A stretch of DNA of 64,000 bases from Sclerodactyla briareus (lineage: Eukaryota; Echinodermata; Holothuroidea; Dendrochirotida; Sclerodactylidae): positions 124,001-188,000 of the forward strand of contig JAODTK010005602.1 of the NCBI GenBank assembly GCA_026419785.1, read 5' to 3'. Numbering within the stretch: the stretch's first letter is position 1; every line of letters begins with the position of its first letter. The position numbers and the translations under genes are program-made. Below, in pieces: positions 45,640 through 57,419 of the stretch. The notes under the pieces are model-generated. The model did no database searches, had not been told where the DNA came from, and worked only from the letters and a program-made list of their open reading frames with translations.

Positions 45640-46465
45640 GTCATATAAGCCCTGAGAGTGAAGAAAATCTGAAAATCCAGCAGTATATTGAAACAAGAAC
45701 GCAACTATGCGTTGTGATTCCTTGCCAAATATCCAACCTCCGTAACAAAAGGGGACTTTCAAAATCACCTAAAATATGAATTCGTTCAAGAAGGCAAAGT
45801 ATCAGATTAATTAACTTACCACACACAACTTCCGGATCGTTGATGTTAAGTTGAGTTCAAGTGATATGTTCCCTTCCTTTGGGATGCAATGCAAATAACA
45901 CCCTGTGCCTATAATCCATGCTTTCCCGAAATGATATAGTTGCCTATTTTTTTATGCCGGTGATGAGCAATCACAATGCACTGTTGAAAATTTACGTTAT
46001 TTGGGAAGGTTGGTCACTCCAGGATTGAAAACAATATGGACAAAAGCTAACGATTGTCAATGTCCAATACTCAGCCATACATTCAGCGTGTACATGAGAA
46101 GTTGGGTCCAGTGGTAGCCCCACCCGGACGAAACCACAACGAACAGAACTTCCCTAACGCTATTTCTCTGAGATGTTTTAGTGCCGAGAGGTCAATGTCG
46201 AACATGAATTTATAAGTGTTTTTAAAGCTGTTCCATCCTTTAAGAGGACAAACTGGGGAGAAGCGTGCAAGTGTTTCAGTACGTCAGTGTATTTGACTCA
46301 TTTGGTCATTGCAACACGGACCAGTCTGGTCGTTACGAAGAACTGATGAAACAGAAGGTCACATGGTCAAATTAGGTCAAAAAGTCAAAAGGAGCCAAAG
46401 TAGGTCACCAGATGTAGGTTTGCACGGGACGAACAAATTCTGCCTTACGCCAACCCCCGATATAT
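45640..46465. repeat. Direct repeat, copy 1 (~830 bp)
   Basis: Aligns with 48090-48920. Shared: TGTGATTCCTTGCCAAATATCCAACCTC, TGCCTATAATCCATG, TTGAAAACAATATGGACAAAAGCTAACGATTGTCAATG, CTGAGATGTTTTAGTGCCGAG, and AAGGTCACATGGTCAAATTAGGTCAAA. Copies differ by many substitutions. No coding frame is shared. Class unknown; the AGGTCA-rich end recalls the minisatellites. Confidence 0.85.
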
Positions 46466-47340
46466 TTCGTTAGGTGAAATGATATTTGCTCACAGATTGA
46501 AAGTTATGGCCTTTTAAAAGTGAGAATAAATACATAAGAAGGATTGCAAGGAAAAAGAAAGGCGGCGAGGAGACAGAACGGCATAGGCATAAGTGCCAAG
46601 AAAGACAGAGGCTACTGGCTGAAACCATGGTTTTAATATCTGGTACCATATTTTCACCAAGCCTATTCAACGTGTAGGGAAGTTGCTGCACGTGGACTCG
46701 AAAATGCCCTTGAACGCCCCAGCGTTAAATGTCGATCCGATCCTAATGAACTGTGACCTTACTATTTACACTATTCGATAACAGAAGCAAGAATTCGCAG
46801 GTTTCTACTCAGGGCTAGCGGGGTCCCTTCTCCATTTTTCAATGGGGGGGGGGGGTTGTTGCAATCTGAAGGGGGTTGTGATCTCGATTTCTAATTGCTC
46901 AGTTTGACATCAAAACATACTAGTAATCGTGAACAATATGTAAAAAGAGAAATAGGCACAAACCTCCAACTTGTTCTTCATATTCTTCTTGCTCCTCCCC
47001 CCTGGGCTGGAGGCGGCCATGTGCTCCAGTCCCCAGCCCATCACGCACACGTCTTCCCGCCTGCCTACAATCACACTTACTCTTGTAGAAACTAATGATC
47101 ACTGAATATTTAGTCCATCTCTAATGATCCAAACTTGATCTTCCGACTGGGGTTGGGCACATATCGCACTTGCGCGTTATGAAAGGATGAATCTCGGGCA
47201 CACACATTTTTGTGAACTTGAAATGGGTAAGTTTCATATTATTTTTTTTCCAGTCTAGGGCGGCCCACTTCTCGAATTCAGGCGGCCCATGATGCCTATG
47301 GCTAAAAAGTGCGGGCTTACGCTCCCGCACCCCCCTCCCG
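46466..47340. other. No gene recognised
   Basis: Poly-G at 46846-46855. Minus frames 46470-46691 and 46920-47102 have no domain. Confidence 0.4.
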
Positions 47341-47349
47341 TCTTCGCGG

Positions 47350-47730
47350 TTCCTGACAAGTATGAGCTTCATCCATACAGGTGGGATCGAGTTATCATGT
47401 TCACAAGCCAAAATTGGCCAAAAATCGACTTTCCACAAATATCCTGTTTTCGACCAAAATTCACCCCGACCTAAACCAAAAACATTAGGGTTCCTGAACT
47501 CCCCATAACAATTCACAGACCAAATTCAACTTGATCTGACCAAACTCTCTGGACCACATGTTTACCAAAGTTTCAGACTTTGACCTCCTGGTGACCTCCA
47601 GATTATCTCTGACTACCCCAAAACGAGATGTTTCATGTACTCATCATGGGGAACACACATACCAAGTATGAGCTTTATCGCTGCAGGAGAGGTTCGAGTT
47701 ATCGTGTTTACAAGCTGGGCTCACTCACAC
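47350..47730. repeat. Two-unit tandem repeat, ~303 bp
   Basis: AAGTATGAGCTTCATCCATACAGGTGGGATCGAGTTATCATGTTCACAAGC (47357-47408) recurs at 47659-47711 as AAGTATGAGCTTTATCGCTGCAGGAGAGGTTCGAGTTATCGTGTTTACAAGC. Similar phrases occur singly at 6212-6232 and 20216-20236. A CA/CTCA-rich stretch follows (47718-47757). Confidence 0.65.
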
Positions 47731-48089
47731 TCACTTACACACATACATACACACACACTGTCATGACGGCATACATTCATCGGACTTTATCAAGGAATCA
47801 AAAAGGTAAATCTAGAAAACTGTTTACCGTACATTTTCCATTTTCCGTCTCCGAGATTTTCAATTGGGGTTCTGTAGAGAGGACAGGAAGAAGACAGGCA
47901 ACATCCGGAAATCCGCGATCAGTTTCGTCGCAAGAATGAACAGATAAAATCAGAAGATAGTTTACCTTGGAAATGTCAACGTCATCATCCTCGAATGATT
48001 CGCGTAAACACCCTCTGAACTGTTGGTTTAAGACTTGACTATATCTCTTGAATGAAAAAGGGGAGAATCGATAACTGTTTGTTGTTGTG

Positions 48090-48920
48090 GTTCCACTATA
48101 TCTCTGAGTTGTACTTTGGAACAGAATACAAGAACGAAACTATGCGTAGTGATTCCTTGCCAAATATCCAACCTCTGTAACAAAAGGAGACTTCGGAATC
48201 ACCCAAAATCTGAATTATTTAATCTACGCAGGCAGTCACAAATAATGAACTCATCACACACCACCATTCGATTGCGCTGTCAAGTGGAGTTTCGAGCAAC
48301 ACTCACTTCCTTTGGTCATTGAATACAGGCAAATAATACCTTTTGTGCCTATAATCCATATTTTTCCAAAATGGTAGGGTTACTATCTGCTTAAGCTGGT
48401 AATGAGCAATCACAATACACTGTTGGATGGTAAATGTATTTTTCAAAAGCTTGGTTCACTCCAGAATTGAAAACAATATGGACGAAGGTTAATGATTGTC
48501 AATGTTCAATACCAAGCCATATATTGACGTGGTTCATGAAAAATGGGTCGAGTGGTGCCACACCAGACGAACAAAACTTGCCTTCATCTCTATTCATCTG
48601 AGATGTTTTCAGTGCCGAGAAGTCATTGTCAAACATGGAATTAATCAGTGTTTTATAGCTGTTTCAACCCTTTCACAGAGGACATAACTAATGATGGCGT
48701 GTGATAGGATTTTAGAATCTTAATACGTCAGTGTATTTGACAATTGGTTTGGGGGTTGCAACACGACCAGTCTGGTCGTTACGAGAACTGACCGACCCAG
48801 AAGGTCACAAGGTCATTTGGTCAAATGAGGTCAAAGATCAAATGCGGTCAAAGTAGATCACCAGCTGTAGTTACCTAGACGAACAAAACTTTCCATTACG
48901 ACATTGTTCGGAACGGTTCC
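48090..48920. repeat. Direct repeat, copy 2 (~830 bp)
   Basis: Counterpart of 45640-46465 in the same orientation, 2.45 kb away. It ends in a run of AAGGTCA/GGTCAAA words (48803-48850). Confidence 0.85.
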
Positions 48921-50424
48921 GTTGTCAAGATATGGAAGGATTGCCCCGATATTCCAAGGGTGTGAACATGCAGGATGGACAGTCGTGAAGTGCCGTTTCC
49001 GGCCATCTGGAGAGTTTGTGGAGTCAAAAACGTTCGGGTACGCTCCTCGTCAACCTATGGTGGCGCTCCGCTTAGGTAGTCATCTAACATTATTATTAAT
49101 TAACATTATTAATTATCCACCCACATTTCAAAGAACCTGATGCTCCGCTCTGTCACGCCCCCCCCCCCAAAAAAAAAATCCCCCCTAAAAAAAAAACCAA
49201 AAGCCCCCCTAAAAAAATGCGACTCTAGAACCGCGCCTGGTGCAAGGATTATCCACCGCGTGCAAGGGTTGTCAGGATTTATTGATGGTCGTATCCGATG
49301 GAGGGAATCTCGTGCGAGGGAGATGTTGATATAGTCCAGTACTGTCATGGATGATCGTGGATGATTATCTAAAGTAACACCGCAGGTACCGATAACGTGA
49401 ACTTTAGTTGACCAACTTGACCCGTGTAAGCCAGAGTCCACAGGTCATATAGGGGATCGCACTAGCCAAAAAATTGAAATGCTATATTTACTTGAGTACC
49501 AAAGTTAAAAATATTGCCCAATCGAACCGTTCTTCTTTTCGGGAAATGAGGCCAATCCTCCAGCCCACCAGAAAATAATTTCACTGATATGTTCTAAAGC
49601 TGATTAGTAAACTCCGAGCTGAATATTAGCGGAATTAAAATAATTGCTGTACCATTATTTCCGATTTCAGGCCATCGTATTTTTTCTGGAACGTAAATGT
49701 GGTGCTTGTTGTTACTCAAGCCTACAGTTGCGCTGCTAATTCGGTGCAGTTCAGCTCACCATTCTTAGAAATTAACCTTTCGGTATTTTATCGAGTTGTT
49801 AGGTGCCCTGAAGATTCTATAAAACAATTATAAGAAAACATTTAGGAATCTATTCCCATATTATTAGATCAATCTTCGAAATAATCCTGTAAATTCATGG
49901 CCATGTATCTCTTATTCAGTTTGTGCACAAGTACACTAAATAACAATCTACGCAGCCAGCTGATCGGGAACCGGGGTACCAAATTTCATGCAGATATTGA
50001 TCCATGATTCAATTCATTGTCCCGATCAATAATAGCATCAGCCATTCTATATGGAAGGTTGTTTCGCCGGATTGCGCGGTTGCATGTTTCATTACGGGAT
50101 TTTTTTTTTCAACGAGCAGTTCGTGGTAATCAGCGGCGTTGAAATGGTTGATGCCTCATATACATTGGGTAAACAGTCACCTTCCCAATGCATGTAAATC
50201 AAATAAATCCACGATTGCTGCGATGTCGTCAGTCGAACAGATCTGTAATTTCGCCTGGCTTCAGTTGTGGCGTTGGTCTCAAACACTCGTGAACTCGGGC
50301 ATTCAGGCGGGGAGATGGAGAGGTGACCGACAAGGACACTGCTCAGTGACAACCAATCTATTCTAACTCGGCTCATACGTCAGCCCGTGCTGTCGGAAAA
50401 AGCTGAAGAAAGGAGTTCAACGTC
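48921..50424. other. No gene; C/A homopolymer patch
   Basis: 49154-49216 alternates runs of C and A and creates spurious Lys/Pro frames. Nothing else recognised. Confidence 0.4.
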
Positions 50425-50500
50425 CTTGTTGTCTTGTCTTGTCTTGTCTAGTACTATGTAAACACCAACTAGTGGTTTTCACTGCATAGGGGACAGCACA
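50425..50500. repeat. Dispersed repeat piece (2)
   Basis: Counterpart of 26540-26600, with four CTTGT units at 50434-50455 and ACCAACTAGTGGTTTTCACTGCATAGGG. Confidence 0.6.
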
Positions 50501-51620
50501 CAACAAGCACAAGCTTATTGAAGAGTCGAGTTGAAGATGATGATGAAGACAGAATTTACACCATCACCAGAAAACACCCCATGACCACTTAATTCCTGCA
50601 TAGTGAGCTAGATGCATTCCAATCTGGAATGCATATGAGCCCTCCTTTTTTCGGGATTGTTACTTGTAAGTAAGCAACACCCAAATGCATTTTTGTACAG
50701 TCATGAAATCATACGGATCAGCTATAGGTAATATTGGATGTGATGGCCGCCGCAATGCCAACATTCATTCTTCGCTCCGTCGACAGTTATGCACGCTTTA
50801 TCTTTACGTCAGTAGTCCAATATGGAATGTTACGGACCTACAGAAAATGTGTGAGCCTAGGTCTACTCTGCCCGGAGCCCAGGTGAGTTAGCCTACCTTG
50901 TAATCCTGGCAATGGCATTGCTGTTCAGTGTGGTATCGCTGTCCCTCAGAAACTCTGGATCCCATTTCGACTTCTCTGGAACTTTCATCGGCGTTACAAT
51001 TATGGGCATTCGTAGTATTGGTATCGTACCGGCGAGAAAGGAGTTCTCACTCCGAATATTTGATGTCCTGCTATGAACGAACCATGGGGGACTGGAGGGA
51101 AGTTACCAGCCATTGTTCCAATCTCGGTTTTCGCCAACTGCCTTTTGCGCTACTCGGTTGTATTCATTCCCGTTCTTCAGTTCCTACGGACACTGTGGAG
51201 TGGTGGATTTCCCCTGTGTAAATTATTGCGTAATAAGGGGGTCCCCCGAAATGAACGTTGTTAGACAGTGACTCAAATAGCTACAGATATGAAAAAGCGA
51301 GACAATGAGCCCGCTCACGGTAACATTTAATGAGATGATGATTCTATGTGTTAAAGGTACACTGGCAGTTCGACGTTGCAGGAACAGTGCATTTTGCAAA
51401 CAATTTTTCGGAACTCCCCTGACGAAACCTACACATCCTACTAACACAAAAACCTACCGATGTTCCTCCATACTTATACCAATAACATATAGCCTAGCCC
51501 AAATGAGACAAAAGGCGTAATCAAGTCGGAAGTAACGAAGGTCAATCACTTAATATAGCACTGACATGCGTGGGTATATGCCTGAAGTGTATAACAAATA
51601 TACAACGTTCTGCCGCACGC
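50501..51620. other. No gene recognised
   Basis: Frames at 50685-50891 and 50928-51264 (plus) have no domain. A CCCAG|GTGAGT donor-like site at 50878-50888 follows an open stretch, but without an acceptor or family match I do not call an exon. Confidence 0.3.
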
Positions 51621-51624
51621 TTCG

Positions 51625-52075
51625 TCACATTCACTCATACCTTCTAAACCGTACATGCGATCAGGTTAAATCTTGGTGCAGGTGGCCGGATGAAGCATGC
51701 CATAGCGCTGGCTAGGCTGAGTAGCATTGTTTGCATAGTGTAATCGTTCGGTTCTTCTGTTCGTCCGTTAGTCAGGTTCGTTCACATTTCTCCATAACCT
51801 CTGAACCGTACATGCGATCAGGTTGAAACATGGTTGGTGGATGGAGCCTGCCACTGGCTAGGCTGAGCTACATTTTTTTGCATACTGTGATTAGAGGTTA
51901 ATTGAACCCCAATAATTACCCCAATTATTCACAACAGGAGTCTAGACCTTTCCAGAGGCAATTCATTTGTAAACACATCTCGCTCCAGTCTTTGGATTAT
52001 AAAAACAACAGTCTAGACCATTCTAGACCTTTCTGTTAACACATCTCGCTCTAGTTTCTAAGCCATTAGTGGCCT
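51625..52075. repeat. Two short tandem duplications
   Basis: Unit 1 (about 152 bp): CCGTACATGCGATCAGGTTAAAT...GCTGGCTAGGCTGAG at 51650-51722 and CCGTACATGCGATCAGGTTGAAAC...CACTGGCTAGGCTGAG at 51807-51868. Unit 2 (about 70 bp): GTCTAGACCTTTCCAG...AACACATCTCGCTCCAGT at 51942-51991 and TCTAGACCTTTCTGTTAACACATCTCGCTCTAGT at 52023-52056. The phrase AACCGTA..ATG..ATCAGGTTGAAA also resembles the 52.2-kb minisatellite unit. Confidence 0.65.
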
Positions 52076-52169
52076 AGTTTACTCCATATCTCTGTAGAGC
52101 AGGCAGCAGGTAATAATCTGATAAAATAACTCAACTGTCTGATCGTTTGCACATAATCAAAAATTTGTA

Positions 52170-53000
52170 TTGAGCTGAAATTACCCAAAGGTTATTATCA
52201 TTCAAATTTAAGAAGCCATGAGGTTGAAAGTTGGGATATAGAGTCAACATCCATTGGCAACATTTTCGAAGATCATTGGGCGGTCATTAAGGTCATTTGA
52301 GGTCAAATTGCTGAAATGTTCATAACATTCAAACCGTAGAAGCCATGAGGTTGAAAGTTGGGATATGGAGTCAACATCCATTGGCAACATTTTCGAAGAT
52401 CATTGGGCGGTCATTAAGGTCATTTGAGGTCAAATTGCTGAAATGTTCATAACATTCAAACCGTAGAAGCCATGAGGTTGAAAGTTGGGATATGGAGTCA
52501 ACATCCATTGGCAACAATTTTCGAGATCATTGGGCGTCATTAAGGTCATTTGAGGTCAAATTGCTGAAAATGTTCATAAACATCAAACCGTAGAAGCCAT
52601 GAGTTGAAAGTTGGGATATGGAGTCAACACATCCATTGGCCAACATGTCGTCGAAGATCATTGGGTTGGTCATTAAGTGTCATTTGAGGTCAAATTGCGA
52701 AATGTATAACATTCAAACCTGAGATGCCCTATGAGGAGTGGAAATTTGAGATATTTAGTCAAACAGTTCAGTGGGAACAAAATGGATCGCTCATTCATTG
52801 GTCACCCAAAGTCATGTGAGGTGAAATTATCTGAATGTTCATATATGCAAACCGTCTATGCTATGATGTTCCAAGAATTTGAGATATTTAGTCAACAGCC
52901 GCGTATTGGCGGAATTGTCGAGGGTCATTTGACGGTCATATCACTTGATGTTTATTCACTCAAACCATGATGGATGGCTATGAGTGGAAGTGCTATACAT
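52170..53000. repeat. Minisatellite, ~126 bp x 6, with DR4 motifs
   Basis: Unit starts AGAAGCCATGAGGTTGAAAG at about 52211, 52337, 52464 and 52591, with more diverged units from 52720 and 52850. The first four units are almost identical, so homogenisation is recent; the flanking units are older. Three units carry AGGTCATTTGAGGTCA exactly (first at 52290-52305), and a fourth has a 1-base insertion. The rising indel count in units 3 and 4 may be sequencing noise. Confidence 0.9.
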
Positions 53001-54548
53001 AGGCAAACGTGTGTTGTTCATTTGCCAAAAATGTGAGGTCTTGAAGGAAGTATTCGAATTAAATGTGCGTATACCTACATATAGTACATTTTTGTTTTCC
53101 CAAATATGTTCGAAGGTCATTTGGAGGTAGACCAATGTCATCTGAGGTCAAACGAGGAAACAATGCCCATTTGAATGAAACATGCGTACATACAGTCAGA
53201 TGGAGGTCGTGAATCTGTAGACGCTCATTTGGAGGTCATCCAAGGTAAAAATTTCCTACAGATAACCGAGACGTCCCGATCGCGCTGTTTCTGGCGCAAG
53301 ATGTCTTAAAGGTGGATGGTCGGTCGTGCCAATCGGCGGATTCTATGACGTCACGTAGTTGCGCTGGGTCCAGTTTAGTCGGGGTTACGAACGGTGTGGA
53401 ATATTGTCAATATACGTTAAAAAATAGTAGTCTCTACGAAGTGGACATGGAACCAGAGGCAGTTTCGTGCCTCTTGAAAAATAGTGCCTGCATTGCACAG
53501 CGAGCACTTCGAAGCGTCGTGATGGGTTTTGCCTATTGCGATGGCGGAATTAAGTGAATAATGAAATCAGTTTTAATATGACGAGTGTCCGAGAAGCACC
53601 AAGTGTATTAAAGGACACAAACAATGTATACCGGTAGGCCATAGTGTTTCCTTGTCAGTTGCGACACGAATACATACATTTTTTATTGACACAGGACACT
53701 TCAGCAACGGTACCTGCACAGCAAGACATATAACTGAATGATACGAATTGAATGATGGGTAACTGGTGTAACTAGAATGAGGCGGACATTTAGTACATAG
53801 TGGAACAAGTTTTAGTTTGACAAAACTATGCAGTAGGCATATAATCCTGTACGTTTCGGCAATTGTCAACTCAACCTATTTTGACCAATTTATTAATCGA
53901 AAACTAAACCCCGTTTCGAAAAATTTACAATAGCCTATCACAAGACATTTTACTGACTTATCAAAGCCTTCGACATCACTTTTAATGTATAAATATAACG
54001 CATGTGGTGAACTTGGGACTTATACCATGGCGTACCCGAGGGGGTCAACCCCCCTTCCCCTCCTTCCAAGTGATCAATAAAGTTTTTAACACACCAAAAA
54101 ATATTTTTTGCAGTTCAGTGAAGTTGGTTCAGGGCCGTTATTTACAAATAATTCAGCATCATGTGTCTTGGGGCCCGTAAATTGTACTTATTTGCTGATA
54201 GGGAGGACAGGTCATTTATGAGGGCTCACTTTCCTTTGGTTTTCGCGACTCAACACCCCCCCTCACCCACACAAGACAAATATCTCGGTACGCGCCCGCC
54301 TTATAGCTTCAGATTGGTTTCAAAAGCTACTTTCATAATTGGCACACATTATTTTCGTAATTTTGGTAATACTTTTATCCCCGACACGGAACCTGCAATA
54401 TTGCTTTTCCATCTTGACATCGGCATGCTTCTCCAACACATGCTACAGTATTTATTTTTTTGCAGATGAGCTAATAGACTACATCCTTTTCCTACGCGAT
54501 ATTAACTTCAGAAGCTTGGTTACTAAATTCAAATAAATTGTCTTGAAT
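53001..54548. other. No gene recognised
   Basis: Degenerate AAGGTCATTTGGAGGTC words continue to about 53245. After that nothing recognised; the frame at 53312-53557 has no domain. Confidence 0.4.
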
Positions 54549-54810
54549 AATAAAGATGGATTGTCGTCTGCTTGCGTCCAGCGGACAGGCGACAGCGAAT
54601 TATGTTGCATTCCGAAAACACCACACAAATTATGAATGTGCACATCAAAATTAATTTGAAGCGGGATAACTTTTCTACCTTATTATTATATCATTTTATT
54701 TGGACTGTAAAAATGCGTGGCATATACCATTTGGTTTCAACTTATCTAGTTGTGGGTGCAGTGTATTGTTTACAAGATTTATTTTAATTGACGACAATCC
54801 ATCTTCAACC
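54549..54810. mobile_element. MITE family 2
   Basis: 16-bp perfect inverted repeats AAGATGGATTGTCGTC (54553-54568) and its complement (54790-54805). The interior is AT-rich with no transposase. A clear target duplication is not visible. A lone left end of a related copy lies at 41504-41530. Confidence 0.7.
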
Positions 54811-55359
54811 AAAAATAATGGTCTTTGATATAACATTTCTGATACTAGTGGCCATAAGAGTCAAATTATTGGGTATGAAACAAAGTTCCCCCACCCCTAG
54901 TACAATGTTCTTAGAGATCACAATAGATGAAGCTCTTAATTGGGAAGACCCGTAGAAACGTTAGCAAACACCTTTCGATGTCAAGTGGTATTATATAAAT
55001 CGGCTAAAGGCATTTCTAACCAAAAATATCTCCTAAGTTATATAACCTACTACTTGGCACTCCCCCTGTCTTAGCTATATCTCTTGTTGTAGGGCCATAC
55101 ATACCCCATAAAATTAAACAAATGACAATTGTTGACTTTACAGTAACGAATTGTGTGAAATATCTGTAACGTGCCATATAGACAAAACCTGGGGCTTCAT
55201 TAAGAGATTTGAAAACTTTTTCTTATCTATATAATTACACACTTGGGATCTTTCAATTTAATTCCATCACGACATGCTGCAGGAGAGACGTTCAGCGATC
55301 GCTACCATCAATCCAGATAGCATGAATATAACACTTGTTATCTCGTATCGGCATTCTCT
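54811..55359. other. No gene recognised
   Basis: AT-rich, nothing seen before the LINE fragment. Confidence 0.4.
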
Positions 55360-55930
55360 GGCCTGTTTCAGTGTTTGGCTGCTCTATAAAGTCACAGATT
55401 CGACCCCAGCTGGAGTACTGTTCCAACCTTTGGGAGGAGCCCCCCCCCCACCCCTCCTCCGACCGTCATTGAATTCCCCGATAAGATACAGTCCAAGGCC
55501 TATCGCTTATTGGGGATATTTCTTTGACATCTTCTCGCAAAGTCCTTGCACAGGCCGTCAATGGGTGACCAAGCTCTCTTTTCCTTTTCTATCACTCATT
55601 TTTTAGGGGGCCTTGCTCCTCCTCGCTGATCTCCTATTGTTGTCCCCTACCCATCATCCCATCTCGTGTAACTCGTCTGACAAGCAGCGTGTACAATCTA
55701 TACTGTTTGCATCCTTCCCTGCAGCCCGCTCTGTTTTCCTTCCATTATTCCTCACTCTTTGTCAGAAATTCTCGCCTTTGGAATGATTTGCCATCTTCTG
55801 CTTTCCCTTTTCCTACAATCGTCGCTTTTCAGTTAGAATCAACAATCTGTCTCACATGCACTACTCTTTCATAGCCTTCCATTATTTCCAAGTGGGCCTC
55901 GCCATAGGTTTTCCTTGCTATCAGCACTCA
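55360..55930 (+). mobile_element. LINE 3' fragment
   Basis: Frames on plus spell the end of a jockey-superfamily reverse transcriptase: LYKVT then (shifted) RPQLEYCSNL and LGGAPPP; SPCTGRQ-type residues of 'LSHRR'; and FVRNSRLWNDLPSSAFPFPT (55755-55820). This is the usual 'LYKATIRPQLEYCSHLWGGAP...RNSRLWNSLPSSCFP' pattern, broken by frameshifts and a C-run. Only the 3' portion is present. It is a different family from the LINE at 10 kb. Confidence 0.75.
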
Positions 55931-55939
55931 CTACAACCG

Positions 55940-56320
55940 CACACAAATTTGACCCAGAATTGAGTCATGAAGGGAATCGACCCGAATTCAGGTCGAATTT
56001 GACCCATAACATGGTGTAGTTTCCTTCTGACCCAAGTCTGGGTGTTTTGACCAAAGTATAACAGCTGACAGTGTTAAATCTCAATTATGTCACTGCTGTC
56101 AATATGCATACTCATGTCTAAGTAGTGCAGTGTAACTCCTATTGTCGAGGTAATCGCAATGATGGATCATGACCCAACAAGTGGAAACATCTGGGTCACC
56201 CTGGATAACCCAGAATGGGGTCAAGATACACCCCAACACAATTTGGGGTCAGTTCACGTTTTTTACCCACCGTCGTTCAAATATGACCCATGAATCGGTC
56301 GGTTCCCTATTCTGAGCCTA
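55940..56320. mobile_element. Foldback element 2 (TTTGACCC-rich)
   Basis: Left arm GAAGGGAATCGACCCGAATTCAGGTCGAATTTGACC (55970-56005) pairs with the complement of the right arm near 56282-56314. Between them are many TGACCCA, GGGTCA and TGGGTCACCC words. Same style as 21650-22310, so probably related families. Confidence 0.5.
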
Positions 56321-57385
56321 TTCGACACTTATGTAACTTTCTACCGAAGATTTGAAAAAAAAACCCCTCATCTCTTTTAAACGCATTCAAGAGACTCAGT
56401 GTATGGGAAGAAGTATTCACAAATGGGGAGATCGCGAAATTCCCACATTGTTACTCCGAACTCGCCTATTCTCCACGTCCGGTGCCTATGAGCAACTGCA
56501 AATGAATCCTGTATGTTGGAAATTGAACTCAGCTTCTCATGTGTTTTTGTTATAACACCTATAACCTGAAAACAACATGATTGAATATGCGATTATTAGT
56601 GACATCCACTGTTGTTTTCTGATTAACCTTGAGACTTATGACTGGTAGTAGCCGTTTTTGTAGATAAAGTCCTCACACATTTTAGTATTTGTCTCTAGTT
56701 AGGTTCAAATAAAATGAAATTACCCAGATTGAATAGTGTTTAATGTTTTTCATTTAAACGATTGCCAGACCTGTGAGCATGACGTGGAGCGGGGGTTGGG
56801 AGGGGGATGGTTCACCCCCTAAAAATGGTCCAGAGCGACCTTGCAGCTGAATTTTTGAATATCCAGTTGGGATTTCTACCTATCTGCGATTGTATATTTT
56901 ACGACGAGGTCCGAGGCCCGGCCTGCAACTTTGTAAATTGTTCCAACCTCATCAAAAATAATTTTCTTATTCATGTGAAAACGGTGATTAAACAATTACA
57001 ACAAAGAATCGTAATATTATTTTTTTTTATTCAATATCCAATAATGTTCAAATGTTTCCGCAGTAACAACAATTCTGTCTTCAATTACACCCATATTTAC
57101 ACTATTGGCTGCTCTGTATTGTTATGACAAACAATTGCGTTTATTGTTATGATTAGGATAGATTAGGGTAGGGATTAGATTCGCGTACAACCGATACGGA
57201 AAAAGCTTGTAAAAAAAAATCTGGCGAATTGCACCCTCAAATCATTAATTTTACATTTTCAGGATAGTTGCAATCCTGTAATTCTTGCATGCATAAACAT
57301 ACAAATAGCGTCCTGGGTAGTCAGGTGAAGGGGTGGACATACGAAATCCTGTTTTTCCAGATGTGTCGGGGGATCCCTCCCCCCC

Positions 57386-57419
<34 letters not shown>

